This document shows, in pieces, positions 45,676-54,350 of a stretch of 64,000 nt of DNA (the first letter of the stretch is position 1; each line of letters begins with the position of its first letter). The notes beneath the pieces are model-generated. The model saw only the letters and a list, made by a program, of their open reading frames with translations, searched no databases and was not told the origin of the DNA. The position numbers and the translations under genes were made by a program. This DNA comes from Heyndrickxia sporothermodurans (GTDB lineage Bacteria > Bacillota > Bacilli > Bacillales > Bacillaceae_C): NCBI GenBank assembly GCA_016756695.1, contig CP066701.1:2686001-2750000 (forward strand), read 5' to 3'.

Positions 45676-46146
45676 ATGAAAAAAAACGAACCATTAGAAG
45701 CTATTCTGTGGAGTGTTGCTTTACCAGGATTTTCACAATTATTATCCGGCTCCTATATTAAAGGGATATTATTCGTAGGACTTGAATTTATAATAAATGT
45801 TAAAAGCCATTTTAATAAAGGTATTATGCTAAGTTTTTTGGGAAAAACATCCGAAGCCGCTAATATTATTGACTATCAGTGGTTAATGTTTTACCCTTGT
45901 TTGTATATGTTTGCAATGTGGGATGCTTATAAAGTGACACGGGAAAATCCAAAAAAATATGATTACCTCCCATTTGCATTTGGCGCTTATTTTGTTACAA
46001 TTGGACTAATGTATTCGCCAATTGTAACGGTAAAAAGTATTTTTATCGGTCCTATCTTTCTACCAATGATTTTCTTAATTCCGGGTTTATTCATAGGTTT
46101 TATCATTCGCTATATCATTTTATGGACGAAAAAGGAAAACTATTAA
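45676..46146 (+). CDS. Small integral membrane protein
   Basis: 156 residues from ATG 45676 (MKKNEPLEAILWSVALPGFS); the longer open frame from 45607 overlaps the preceding small gene and has no ribosome site. About four hydrophobic helices; the N-terminus AILWSVALPGFSQLLSGSYI has the PG-x-GQ-like look of TM2/DUF5683-type membrane proteins. Role unknown. Coupled to the preceding 49-residue gene. Confidence 0.7.
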   Translation: MKKNEPLEAILWSVALPGFSQLLSGSYIKGILFVGLEFIINVKSHFNKGIMLSFLGKTSEAANIIDYQWLMFYPCLYMFAMWDAYKVTRENPKKYDYLPFAFGAYFVTIGLMYSPIVTVKSIFIGPIFLPMIFLIPGLFIGFIIRYIILWTKKENY

Positions 46147-46221
46147 TTTTTTCAGAAATTTAGAGTTGTAATTTAGCGCAAACTCCCATATACTTTAAAT
46201 ATAATTAAATAGCTTTTGACG

Positions 46222-46384
46222 AATGTCAAAGGGGAGTAGCGTTAAATGATTTAAGACACGATAATTTGTGACTTAAACATTTAAAACAAAGTCGTCATTA
46301 CATGGGTGTAAAATCCATCGGCTTTGTTGACATGAATAATGTCTAGCAAGACCTTTGCCTATAATAGGCAGAGGTCTTTTTGTC
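46222..46384 (+). promoter_or_regulatory. yybP-ykoY (manganese) riboswitch
   Basis: Conserved sections AAAGGGGAGTAGCG at 46228, CATCGGCTTTGTTGACATG and GCAAGACCTTTGCC at 46346, with the 3' stem AAGACCTTTGCCT / GGCAGAGGTCTT followed by TTTTG serving as terminator (ends near 46384). A TATAAT lies at 46200-46205. It is a Mn2+-sensing riboswitch that turns on downstream manganese export genes. Confidence 0.95.
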
Positions 46385-46436
46385 TTTATAGGGTTTTTCG
46401 TCACACTTCATTAAATTAAAAAGGGGAGAATCTTAT

Positions 46437-47210
46437 ATGGACGTTTCAATGTTATTAGAATATGGCTGGGTACTATTAATTTTAATTGGACTTGAAGGAA
46501 TCCTAGCCGCAGATAATGCGGTAGTTATGGCTGTGATGGTTAAACACTTGCCTGAAAAAAAACAAAAAAAAGCTTTGTTTTATGGCCTTTTTGGAGCATT
46601 TGTGTTTCGGTTTACGGCATTATTCTTAATTTCATTATTAGTAAATGTATGGCAAATTCAAGCAATAGGAGCAGTATATTTGCTTTATATTGCGACACAC
46701 CATATTGTTAAACACAAAACCGGTAAAACAAATATTAAAAATAAAGATAGTAAAAAGAAAGAGCCTTCTTTCTGGATGACTGTTTTAAAAGTAGAGATTG
46801 CTGATATTGCTTTTGCAATTGATTCAATGTTAGCAGCTGTTGCTCTAGCTGTAACGTTGAAACCAACTGGTTGGACGAAAATTGGCGGCATTGATGGTGG
46901 GCAGTTTTTAGTCATGCTGCTCGGAGGCATTATTGGTTTAGTCATCATACGTTTTGCCGCAAAATGGTTTGTTAATCTATTACAAAAATACCCTAGTCTT
47001 GAAACGGCAGCATTTTTAATTGTCGGTTGGGTAGGAGTTAAATTAGCAGTATTTACGTTGGCGCATCCAAGTGTGAATGTTTTAGATAAACATTTTCCAG
47101 AATCACTTGCATGGAAGCTTATTTTCTGGGTAGTACTCATAGGAATTGCCGTAAGCGGCTACTTAGTATCACGTAAAAAAGATCAACAACAAATTAGACA
47201 AAGTGCATAA
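46437..47210 (+). CDS. ykoY: TerC-family manganese exporter YkoY (MeeY)
   Basis: 257 residues, about seven membrane helices, with the TerC signatures GLEGILAADNAVVMAVMVKH and VEIADIAFAIDSMLAAVALA, both holding conserved Asp residues that bind metal. GGGGAG precedes the ATG at 46437. In B. subtilis the orthologue exports Mn2+ and helps load metal into secreted enzymes. The yybP-ykoY riboswitch directly upstream agrees, and the following sigI-rsgI-sspD order is the same as in B. subtilis. Confidence 0.95.
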   Translation: MDVSMLLEYGWVLLILIGLEGILAADNAVVMAVMVKHLPEKKQKKALFYGLFGAFVFRFTALFLISLLVNVWQIQAIGAVYLLYIATHHIVKHKTGKTNIKNKDSKKKEPSFWMTVLKVEIADIAFAIDSMLAAVALAVTLKPTGWTKIGGIDGGQFLVMLLGGIIGLVIIRFAAKWFVNLLQKYPSLETAAFLIVGWVGVKLAVFTLAHPSVNVLDKHFPESLAWKLIFWVVLIGIAVSGYLVSRKKDQQQIRQSA

Positions 47211-47219
47211 GCTAAGGAA

Positions 47220-47276
47220 AAAAGAAAAACTGTTGGATTAATATGTTATTAATTTCCAATAGTTTTTCTTTTTGTT
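47220..47276 (+). terminator. ykoY terminator
   Basis: Long stem AGAAAAACT.TTGGA.TTAATA / TATTAA.TTCCAA.AGTTTTTCT with a three-base loop, then TTTTTG. Confidence 0.9.
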
Positions 47277-47285
47277 CTGTTAGAA

Positions 47286-47317
47286 ACCCTCAAAAAAACG
47301 AAGTTGATTTTCGAAAT
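47286..47317 (+). promoter_or_regulatory. Possible sigma-I autoregulatory promoter
   Basis: ACCCTCAAAAAA at 47286 resembles the sigma-I -35 (ACCCCC then A/T run) and CGAAAT at 47312 the -10 (CGAA). The spacing of 20 bases after the C-rich block is in a plausible range. SigI operons usually start at such a promoter. Confidence 0.5.
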
Positions 47318-47405
47318 GTATGGTGAAACAAATTTGTAAATAGATAGAAAACTTATTACGCACCTCTTCCATGCTATAATTAGTGGATAATGAGGTGAAT
47401 TTTTC

Positions 47406-48140
47406 ATGCTAAATTGTTTAGTGCAAGATCGGAAACAAATATCATTAGAAGAAATGGCTCTATTGGCCCAACATGGTGATGAAAATATATTAAATCAATT
47501 ACTTCAAGACTACCAGCCATTCATCAAGAAGACTGTTTCTTCAGTATGTAAGCACTATATTAATGATAGTGATGATGAATTTAGCATTGGACTCATTGCC
47601 TTCCATGACTCGATACTTAAGTTTGATGAAAGTAAAGGTGCTTCTCTTTTATCTTTTGCAGAAGTCATTATTAAAAGAAGAGTGATTGATTATCTTAGAA
47701 GTAACAATAAATATAAAGATTTAAGCTTCGATGGAGGGATAAATGAGGATGAAAGCTCTCTGACTTTTGAAAATACATTATCTGTTGAGGAGTATAATCG
47801 AAACATAGATAACGAAAAGAGAAAAGACGAAATTAATCGATTTGCCAATCTTTTGCAGACGTTTGGATTAAAATTTAAGGATTTGATAAAACATTCACCT
47901 AAACATGAAGATGCTAGAATAAATGCGATACAAGTTGCCAAAACATTGGTTAATGATCCAGAGCTTCTACATTATTTGAATGATAAAAAAAGATTACCAA
48001 TTAAAATGCTCGAAAGCAAAGTGAATGTCAGTCGGAAAACATTAGAACGTAATCGAAAATATATTATTGCCATCGCTTTAATTATTTCATTGGATTTTGT
48101 TTATTTAAGGGAGTACGTAAAAGGGCGGTTATCACAATGA
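47406..48140 (+). CDS. sigI: RNA polymerase sigma factor SigI
   Basis: 244 residues from ATG 47406 after GAGGTGA. Region 2-like section YINDSDDEFSIGLIAFHDSI and FDESKGASLLSFAEVIIKRRVIDYLR split over residues 55-98, and the SigI-specific C-terminal domain ending VSRKTLERNRKYIIAIALII. SigI directs heat-stress and wall-related genes in Bacillus. It overlaps rsgI by four bases, the standard sigI-rsgI unit. Confidence 0.96.
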   Translation: MLNCLVQDRKQISLEEMALLAQHGDENILNQLLQDYQPFIKKTVSSVCKHYINDSDDEFSIGLIAFHDSILKFDESKGASLLSFAEVIIKRRVIDYLRSNNKYKDLSFDGGINEDESSLTFENTLSVEEYNRNIDNEKRKDEINRFANLLQTFGLKFKDLIKHSPKHEDARINAIQVAKTLVNDPELLHYLNDKKRLPIKMLESKVNVSRKTLERNRKYIIAIALIISLDFVYLREYVKGRLSQ

Positions 48141-49252
48141 AAAAGGGTGTCATATTAGAAATAAAGAGTAAGCACTTGGTCATGCTGACTCCTGAAGGGG
48201 AATTTATTAAAGGTAAGAAAACAGAAAATACATACGATATCGGGGAAGAAATTTATTTTGAAACAGATGAAAGAAAACTTGCGAGGCGGAGCAAATATAC
48301 TTTATTGTCGTGCGCGTCCGCACTAGTTGCTATATTTATAATAGGTTTGATGCTTTTAAATCCATTTGAAAAAGATTCGGCATATGCTTATGTGACGATG
48401 GATATGAATCCAAGTATCGAGTTTGTATTAGATAAAAATTTCCATGTCATTCGAACGAATGCGTATAATGAGATAGGCGAGAAGGTATTAACATCTACTA
48501 AATTTGATAAAGATCAATCTTTTGCCAATGTTGCTAAAACAATTATGGATACATGTATTACAATGGGCTACATAAAACAAAAACAGAACATTGTCATAGC
48601 TTCTATAATAAACAAAGAAGAACAATCAAAGGATGATTTACTTGATCAAAAAATTCAAGAAGTTCAAACCGCCGCTAAAAAGATAGAAGCTAAAATTGAA
48701 GTCGTAAAAGGATCTATAAAAGAAAGAAAAACTGCACGTGAAAAAGGTATTTCTCCTGGTAAATTCATTGTAGAGAAAAAAAGAAAAAATAAATCAATAG
48801 ATGACCAAAATTCAATTAAAAAAGAAACTCAAATTAAAAAAATTGAAAATGGGATTAAAATAACTCCAAATAAACATACGAATAAGAAAATAGATAAGTT
48901 GCCTGCAACAAAAATGAGTGCTTCTCCTGTTAAAAAAACAAAAAAAGAAAATCATTCTAAACGCTTTAATAATGTGATCAGGCATCATAAAGATTACAAA
49001 ATAAAGAATCGGGAAAAAGTAAATAACCGAAAAAAAGATATTCATTCAGACTTAAAAAAAGACTACTTACATAAGGACTATGAAAAAAGTCACTGGAAAC
49101 ATAGAGAAAAGTATAGAAAAGGTAAATTTGATCCGCATCATACCGCTAAAGACAGACATAAACCGAGAAATAAGCATAAATATAAAATTGAAAGAAGCAA
49201 TCATAAACCTAAACATAATATTCATGGGAAAAATCACAAAAATAAAGAGTAA
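48137..49252 (+). CDS. rsgI: Anti-sigma-I factor RsgI with basic extracellular tail
   Basis: 371 residues. Cytoplasmic RsgI_N domain (1-52; KGVILEIKSKHLVMLTPEGE), one membrane helix (about 54-76) and extracellular section with AYVTMDMNPSIEFVLDKNF, where RsgI proteins cut themselves. The remaining 190 residues are almost entirely Lys, His, Asn and Arg (KHRKPRNKHKYK-type), without the carbohydrate-binding or enzyme modules seen in clostridial RsgI. It holds SigI at the membrane until released by proteolysis. The basic tail would bind anionic polymers, an inference. Confidence 0.93.
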   Translation: MKKGVILEIKSKHLVMLTPEGEFIKGKKTENTYDIGEEIYFETDERKLARRSKYTLLSCASALVAIFIIGLMLLNPFEKDSAYAYVTMDMNPSIEFVLDKNFHVIRTNAYNEIGEKVLTSTKFDKDQSFANVAKTIMDTCITMGYIKQKQNIVIASIINKEEQSKDDLLDQKIQEVQTAAKKIEAKIEVVKGSIKERKTAREKGISPGKFIVEKKRKNKSIDDQNSIKKETQIKKIENGIKITPNKHTNKKIDKLPATKMSASPVKKTKKENHSKRFNNVIRHHKDYKIKNREKVNNRKKDIHSDLKKDYLHKDYEKSHWKHREKYRKGKFDPHHTAKDRHKPRNKHKYKIERSNHKPKHNIHGKNHKNKE

Positions 49253-49283
49253 GTCCTTGAAAGCGGATTACTCTTTATTTTTA
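49244..49283 (+). terminator. Convergent terminator between rsgI and sspD
   Basis: AAAGAGTAA.TCC / GGA.TTACTCTTT stem with TATTTTT; overlaps the rsgI stop and serves both directions. Confidence 0.8.
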
Positions 49284-49290
49284 ATTTATT

Positions 49291-49482
49291 TTATTTACCG
49301 GAAAGTTCGGACTGAGCTTGTTTAACAAGACGTTTTGTAATTTCTCCGCCTACCGATCCATTTGCACGTGAAACGGTATCTGAACCAAGATTGACTCCAA
49401 ATTCTTGGGCAATTTCATATTTCACTTGATCTAAATATTGTTCTACTCCTGGGATTAGTAATTTATTGCTGCTTCTTGCCAT
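49291..49482 (-). CDS. sspD: Alpha/beta-type small acid-soluble spore protein
   Basis: 63 residues, textbook [24 protein letters not shown] with the germination protease site in the EIAQEFG section, and [16 protein letters not shown]. These proteins coat and protect spore DNA. ATG at 49482 after AAAGGGG. The gene lies between rsgI and ktrD, as sspD in B. subtilis. Expected forespore (sigma-G) transcription. Confidence 0.95.
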   Translation of the reverse strand: MARSSNKLLIPGVEQYLDQVKYEIAQEFGVNLGSDTVSRANGSVGGEITKRLVKQAQSELSGK

Positions 49483-49526
49483 TTTTTAAATACCCCTTTC
49501 AAAAATTAATAAAAATCTTGTATTAC

Positions 49527-49557
49527 TATTATGTTTAATAAATGTGATAAACATGAA
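49527..49557 (-). promoter_or_regulatory. Sigma-G-like promoter of sspD
   Basis: On the minus strand CATAATA (plus 49527-49533) is close to the sigma-G -10 consensus CATACTA; the -35 region 17-18 bases upstream is degenerate. Confidence 0.45.
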
Positions 49558-49690
49558 TGGTAAAAGGTTGTAATGAAGTTAAGTAGTTCTAAAATGTTAT
49601 TGAAATAATTTTCCTTTTAATCGCAGCCATTCTTCTATATATTAGAAGGAGTAAGAATTTGATTCATTGGTAGGAAAGGAATCTTGTTTA

Positions 49691-51046
49691 ATGAGACATT
49701 ATTTACAAACGAAATTAAGAAAATTAACGCCGTTTCAATTAATTGTATATTATTATTTTTTAACTGTTTCTATTTCGTCGATCTTTCTTAGTCTTCCTTT
49801 TGCTCATAAACCAGGGGTCCATATTAGTGTCCTTGATACAATTTTTGTAGCAGCGAGTGCAGTAAGTGTAACAGGACTATCGACAATAAATATATCTGAG
49901 ACATACAGTACAAGTGGAATATTTATATTAATGCTAATTCTGCAAATTGGTGGAATAGGAATTATGTCAATTACAACGTTTTTTTGGCTAATCCTCGGAA
50001 AGAAGATTGGTTTGAAACAGCGTAAACTTATTATGACAGACCAAAACCAAACAAATCTTTCTGGTTTAGTTAAAATGTTGAAATTAATTTTGGTTTTAAT
50101 TTTAATGATTGAATTAAGCGGAGCCTTAATATTAGGGACATATTTTTTAACTTATTATTCTGATTGGAAAGATGCTTATTTGCACGGATTATTTGCTTCA
50201 GTAAGTGCAACCACGAATGCAGGATTTGATTTAACTGGACAATCGCTTATACCGTTTGCTAAAGATTATTTTGTACAATTTATTAATATGATCCTCATTA
50301 CCCTTGGGGCAATTGGCTTTCCTGTTTTATTGGAGCTTAAAGAATTTTTATTACGCAAGAAAAACGCACCTAAATTTCACTTTTCATTATTTACGAAAAT
50401 AACGACTTCAACCTATGGAATATTATTTGTTTTTGGAACAATAGCCATATTTTTGTTAGAAAAGGATTTATTTTTAAAAGGAAAGGATTGGTATGATGCT
50501 TTTTTCTATACTACCTTTCAATCAAATACAACGAGAAGCGCGGGCCTTTTAACAGCAGATATTAATCAATTTTCCTCTCCAACATTGTTAATTATGTCGG
50601 GATTAATGTTTATTGGTGCTTCGCCAAGTTCAGTTGGGGGAGGAATCCGGACAACAACGTTTGCGATAATTGTTTTATTTATTATTCATTTTGCAAAAGG
50701 AAATCGAAATATAAAGATTTTCAAGCGGGAAATTCATGAGATGGATGTATTAAAGGCATTAGCTGTATTTGTCATTGCTTCATTTATTTGTATCGTTTCG
50801 GTTATTCTTTTATCCATAACAGAACATCAAAGTTTGCTTTCAATAATTTTCGAGGTTTGTTCCGCATTTGGAACGACAGGAGCATCATTGGGAATAACTC
50901 CTGACTTGTCGATATTTGGTAAGTGCTTATTAATTGTTTTGATGTTTATTGGAAGAGTAGGAATTGTTTCGTTAATGTACATGATGGGTGGAAGAGATCA
51001 ATCGAATAATTATCATTATCCTAAGGAACGACTAATAATTGGATAA
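49691..51046 (+). CDS. ktrD: Ktr-type potassium uptake protein KtrD
   Basis: The start is ATG 49691 (MRHYLQTKLRKLTPFQLIV), after GGAAAGGA. 451 residues with four M1-P-M2 repeats of the Trk/Ktr/HKT family; selectivity-filter sections include ASAVSVTGLST, SVSATTNAGFDLTG, FQSNTTRSAG and SAFGTTGASLG. The KtrD name rests on position after sspD, as in B. subtilis; KtrB is very similar. Imports K+ with a cytoplasmic KtrC-type RCK subunit encoded elsewhere. Confidence 0.92.
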   Translation: MRHYLQTKLRKLTPFQLIVYYYFLTVSISSIFLSLPFAHKPGVHISVLDTIFVAASAVSVTGLSTINISETYSTSGIFILMLILQIGGIGIMSITTFFWLILGKKIGLKQRKLIMTDQNQTNLSGLVKMLKLILVLILMIELSGALILGTYFLTYYSDWKDAYLHGLFASVSATTNAGFDLTGQSLIPFAKDYFVQFINMILITLGAIGFPVLLELKEFLLRKKNAPKFHFSLFTKITTSTYGILFVFGTIAIFLLEKDLFLKGKDWYDAFFYTTFQSNTTRSAGLLTADINQFSSPTLLIMSGLMFIGASPSSVGGGIRTTTFAIIVLFIIHFAKGNRNIKIFKREIHEMDVLKALAVFVIASFICIVSVILLSITEHQSLLSIIFEVCSAFGTTGASLGITPDLSIFGKCLLIVLMFIGRVGIVSLMYMMGGRDQSNNYHYPKERLIIG

Positions 51047-51122
51047 TCTCTTTTGGTTTATTCAAAATGGTTTTGGAAAAAACTATTGGTGTACCATAAA
51101 ATAGTCAAAAGAGGGGATATAG

Positions 51123-51281
51123 ATGGCAAAGCGAAAGGCTGAAGTGAATGCCGCAGTGAAACATAGTCATACACCAAAAAGGAATGTAGAAGAGGCTGAG
51201 TTTTCTGCGGAATTTGCGAATGGTGAAGAAACAGCAAAACATGCAAACCGAAATTCTAAACAAGGCCGTAAAGGAAAATGA
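51123..51281 (+). CDS. Small basic protein, weakly SASP-like
   Basis: 52 residues from ATG 51123: MAKRKAEVNAAVKHSHTPKR then NVEEAEFSAEFANGEETAKH and a basic tail. The EAEFSAEFA section recalls the protease-sensitive motif of gamma-type SASPs, but only weakly. Overlaps the next gene by four bases (ATGA). A spore role is plausible given neighbours; not proven. Confidence 0.6.
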   Translation: MAKRKAEVNAAVKHSHTPKRNVEEAEFSAEFANGEETAKHANRNSKQGRKGK

Positions 51282-51421
51282 AGAAAAACAACGGGAAAGG
51301 CAATGTTCAAGAAGAATTTGGTGTTGAAATAGGAGATCTAAATGCGATAAAGTTTTATGAGGCAGCAAAGGACGCCGGACGAAAAGAAAACGAGGAAAAG
51401 ACTCCTAAAAAGGAAAAGTAG
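51278..51421 (+). CDS. Small charged protein, coupled to previous gene
   Basis: 47 residues: MKKNNGKGNVQEEFGVEIGD then LNAIKFYEAAKDAGRKENEE and KTPKKEK. Overlaps the preceding small gene by four bases and ends at a strong terminator, so both are likely translated from one short message. QEEFGVEIG resembles the QEEFGVxLG-type section of small spore proteins. Function unknown. Confidence 0.6.
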   Translation: MKKNNGKGNVQEEFGVEIGDLNAIKFYEAAKDAGRKENEEKTPKKEK

Positions 51422-51446
51422 CCTGCATGAAGCGGCTACTTTTTTA
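51414..51446 (+). terminator. Convergent terminator
   Basis: AGTAGCC / GGCTACT stem with ten-base loop, A-run before and TTTTTT after; serves the small genes and the radical SAM gene from the other side. Confidence 0.88.
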
Positions 51447-53187
51447 TTGAGCTAAAAATAGATGATTTTCCGGTCTTTGGATCAAAATAAACAAGCATAT
51501 AACTATCTTCACGGTTTATTTTTTTTGTTGTGTGATAGTGATGTAAGTTAAATGGAATCTTTTCAATAATTGTATGTTTATTAAGATCTTTTTGCGTTAA
51601 TTGAAGATGCTCGTAGTTCTCACCTAACTGTTGCGGATTCGTGTTGATATCGTTAAAGATAGTGTTTCTTTCATCTTTATTTACTCGATCCTCCCACCAG
51701 GATTTCCGAGGCTTGTATCTTTGATTAAGAAGGTAATCATATTTCATTAATCCTTCGATAATTTCAATATGTTCACTTGTTTCTTCGTTAGCTTTTAAGA
51801 AAGATAACAATCTTCTAAACAAATCTTCCAGTTGATGGCCAATTCTGCTCCATCCTTGTTCTTCCCAATAAGTACCAAATTGTTGGAAGAAATCGAATGG
51901 TGTTTCAAAAACATTTGTAACTAAATATTCAATCGTTTCATTCATACGATGATCATTCCAATATTTTTCTAATACATCTTCTACTTGTTTTATTCGAACT
52001 ATATCATCAAATGAAAGAATATTATTCCCTAAAATTTCATAAGGGGCATGATCCATATAAATATAGTCATGTTCTTTTGCGCGAATCCTCAAACCTGTTC
52101 CGCGCAACATCTTAAGAAAGCCTAATTGAAGTTCTTCCGGACGTAATGCAAACACATCATTAAAGGTTTTTCGAAATGATTGGTAATCCTCTTCAGGAAG
52201 CCCTGCGATAAGGTCGAGATGCTGATCAATTTTACCTCCGTTTTTCACCATTGTAACGGTCCGCGTAAGTTTTTCGAAATTTTGTCTTCTTTTCACTAAT
52301 TCATTCGTTAAATCATTTGTTGATTGAACACCAATTTCGAATCGGAATAATCCTTTTGGGGCATTTTTATTTAGAAAGTCAATTACTTCCGGACGCATTA
52401 TATCTCCGGTTATTTCAAATTGAAAGACAGTTCCCGGTGTATGCTCATCAATGAGAAACTGAAACATTTCCATTGCATAACTTCTACTAATATTAAATGT
52501 TCGATCGACAAATTTAATTGTTTTTGCACCGTGTTTCATTAAGAAACGAATATCCTCTTTAATTTTTTCACGATTAAAATATCGAACGCCCACTTCAATA
52601 GATGAGAGACAGAATTGACAATTAAACGGACATCCGCGGCTTGTTTCAATATAGATCACTCGTTTTGAAAGATGGGGGAGATCCTCTTCAAATCGATAAG
52701 GTGATGGAAGCTCACGAAGATCAATTTTATTGCGAATCGGGTTGATAATCATCTTCCCATTTTCCATATAGCCAATGCCGTGAACTTGCTTGAAATCTTT
52801 CTTTCCTTGGATTTCATTAAGGAGCTGTTTAAATGTTTCTTCACCTTCACCCATTACGATGAAATCAACTTCCGGTAAACGCTTAAGCCAATACGTCGTA
52901 TCATAGGATACTTCCGGTCCACCGAGTACAATCGTTAGTTCCGGCATAATTTTTTTTAACATTTGAATGACTCGAATGGTTTCTTCAATATTCCAAATGT
53001 AACAGCTGAACCCAAGGACATCAGGTTTTTTTGTAAATAAATCAGAAACAATATTCATCACGGGGTCTTTGATCGTGTATTCGGCAAGTTCAATATTATA
53101 TTCCGGTGCTGCTGCAGCTTTTAAATAACGAATGGCCAAATTCGTGTGAATGTATTTAGCATTTAATGTACTTGCAATGATTTTCAT
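51436..53187 (-). CDS. B12-binding radical SAM protein (DUF4080)
   Basis: 583 residues from ATG 53187, AGAGGT upstream. Residues 1-130 form a B12-binding Rossmann-like domain (KPDVLGFSCYIWNIEET, IVLGGPEVSYD, VMGEGE). The radical SAM core starts at about 175 with the iron-sulfur motif C186xxxC190xxC193 (RGCPFNCQFC). A C-terminal DUF4080 domain follows. Such enzymes usually methylate unreactive carbons; the substrate is unknown. It is a candidate user of cobalamin imported by the operon at 38.5-45.4 kb, an inference from co-occurrence. Confidence 0.92.
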   Translation of the reverse strand: MKIIASTLNAKYIHTNLAIRYLKAAAAPEYNIELAEYTIKDPVMNIVSDLFTKKPDVLGFSCYIWNIEETIRVIQMLKKIMPELTIVLGGPEVSYDTTYWLKRLPEVDFIVMGEGEETFKQLLNEIQGKKDFKQVHGIGYMENGKMIINPIRNKIDLRELPSPYRFEEDLPHLSKRVIYIETSRGCPFNCQFCLSSIEVGVRYFNREKIKEDIRFLMKHGAKTIKFVDRTFNISRSYAMEMFQFLIDEHTPGTVFQFEITGDIMRPEVIDFLNKNAPKGLFRFEIGVQSTNDLTNELVKRRQNFEKLTRTVTMVKNGGKIDQHLDLIAGLPEEDYQSFRKTFNDVFALRPEELQLGFLKMLRGTGLRIRAKEHDYIYMDHAPYEILGNNILSFDDIVRIKQVEDVLEKYWNDHRMNETIEYLVTNVFETPFDFFQQFGTYWEEQGWSRIGHQLEDLFRRLLSFLKANEETSEHIEIIEGLMKYDYLLNQRYKPRKSWWEDRVNKDERNTIFNDINTNPQQLGENYEHLQLTQKDLNKHTIIEKIPFNLHHYHTTKKINREDSYMLVYFDPKTGKSSIFSSIKK

Positions 53188-53384
53188 GAATGTGTATTAC
53201 CTCTTCTTTCAAATATGCATGAGATTTAAGTTACTATCTTATCCTAATATATTTTATAGGAGTCTGCACAAAACCTCAATGTTAATAGTTTTCATAAAAA
53301 GGGATTAATTTTTGTTTCTAATAGAATTTTTAGTAGAGAAACGTAAAAAAAGAGTGTAGAAAAATCGGGAATATTACGGAGAAA

Positions 53385-53513
53385 TGTCGAAAAACAATCG
53401 TATTCTATGTAGAACTAAAGAAAATTTGTAAAAAGAATGTCTAATATTGCGAATCTATTTACTTTTATGAGTATACCTGCGATAATTCACAAGGTAGTCG
53501 AAAAAATTCGACA
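53385..53513 (+). promoter_or_regulatory. Spo0A-box-like sites before spo0E
   Basis: Exact TGTCGAA at 53385-53391, and a near-palindrome TAGTCGAA..TTCGACAT at 53495-53514 that contains an inverted exact box TTCGACA at 53507-53513. These match the 0A-box (TGTCGAA). They lie 30 to 150 bases ahead of the spo0E start, so Spo0A control of its own phosphatase is plausible. No other gene is seen in the 53188-53541 gap. Confidence 0.5.
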
Positions 53514-53541
53514 TGAGAATGAAATTGAAGGAGAATGAAAA

Positions 53542-53829
53542 GTGTATACCTATAGTAATGCAATAAAAGAAAAAAGATATTTAAAACAAATTCAAGTAAA
53601 AAGGGAAGAAATGATTCAACTTGGAAAACGATATGGGTTAACAAATGATAAAACTATTTTTTGCTCTCAGGAATTAGACGAGCTTTTGAATGAATATCAA
53701 AAATTCCAACAATCAAAAGATAGAAGTATGAAACCAGTCGTTATCAGGGAAGCTTCATTTATTATATATAAAAATAAAAAGCTTAGTAATAAGAGAGTTG
53801 TGAAATATAACGTACTAAAAGCCATTTAA
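53542..53829 (+). CDS. spo0E: Spo0E-family aspartyl-phosphate phosphatase
   Basis: 95 residues from GTG 53542 after GAAGGAG. The family motif is KREEMIQLGKRYGLTND followed by CSQELDELLNEYQKF, with the SQELD catalytic core and a C-terminal extension of about 35 residues as in B. subtilis Spo0E. It dephosphorylates Spo0A-P and restrains sporulation. Location one gene from kinD, as in B. subtilis, supports the orthologue name; an IS66 element now separates them. Confidence 0.9.
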   Translation: MYTYSNAIKEKRYLKQIQVKREEMIQLGKRYGLTNDKTIFCSQELDELLNEYQKFQQSKDRSMKPVVIREASFIIYKNKKLSNKRVVKYNVLKAI

Positions 53830-54026
53830 AAGAGTATTATATACCATGCATAACCCTCACTGATCATCAATGAACTAGACTCTATTAATCCCACCTTTAG
53901 TTTCATACATCACTGTATATAATTAAAAAGGTTAATCTCCTGTAAGAGTCAAATAGAATACACCTATTAACATATATAGTACCTGTGAGATAATCTCTTC
54001 AAATCAAAGTTTGAGGAGGTTTTTTT

Positions 54027-54350
54027 ATGTCCCAAAGAAATAATCCAGAATTGCGTAAGGAATGGGAGCGTAGGATCGCTCTTTTCAGAGCGAGTGGCCT
54101 CACCCAATCCAAATGGTGTGAAATCAATGAAATAAGTATTCATCAGTTAAAGTATTGGCTTTATAAAGCCGATAATTTCTATTCAACCCAAGATTCTAAC
54201 AGCAAGTGGATTCCGGTTACATTAGAAGAATCTGAGCAACAGAATGAAACATTACATATAAATGTTGGTTCAGCATCCATCGTGGTTAAACCTGGCTTTA
54301 ATCCAACACTACTGGCGGAAGTAGTTAAGGCATTGAAATCAGTATGCTAA
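54027..54350 (+). CDS. tnpA: IS66 accessory protein TnpA (HTH)
   Basis: 107 residues after TTTGAGGAGG. Sections RKEWERRIALFRASGLTQSK and WCEINEISIHQLKYWLYK are the helix-turn-helix of IS66 TnpA (IS3-like OrfA type). Stop overlaps the tnpB start by seven bases. Intact. Confidence 0.88.
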   Translation: MSQRNNPELRKEWERRIALFRASGLTQSKWCEINEISIHQLKYWLYKADNFYSTQDSNSKWIPVTLEESEQQNETLHINVGSASIVVKPGFNPTLLAEVVKALKSVC

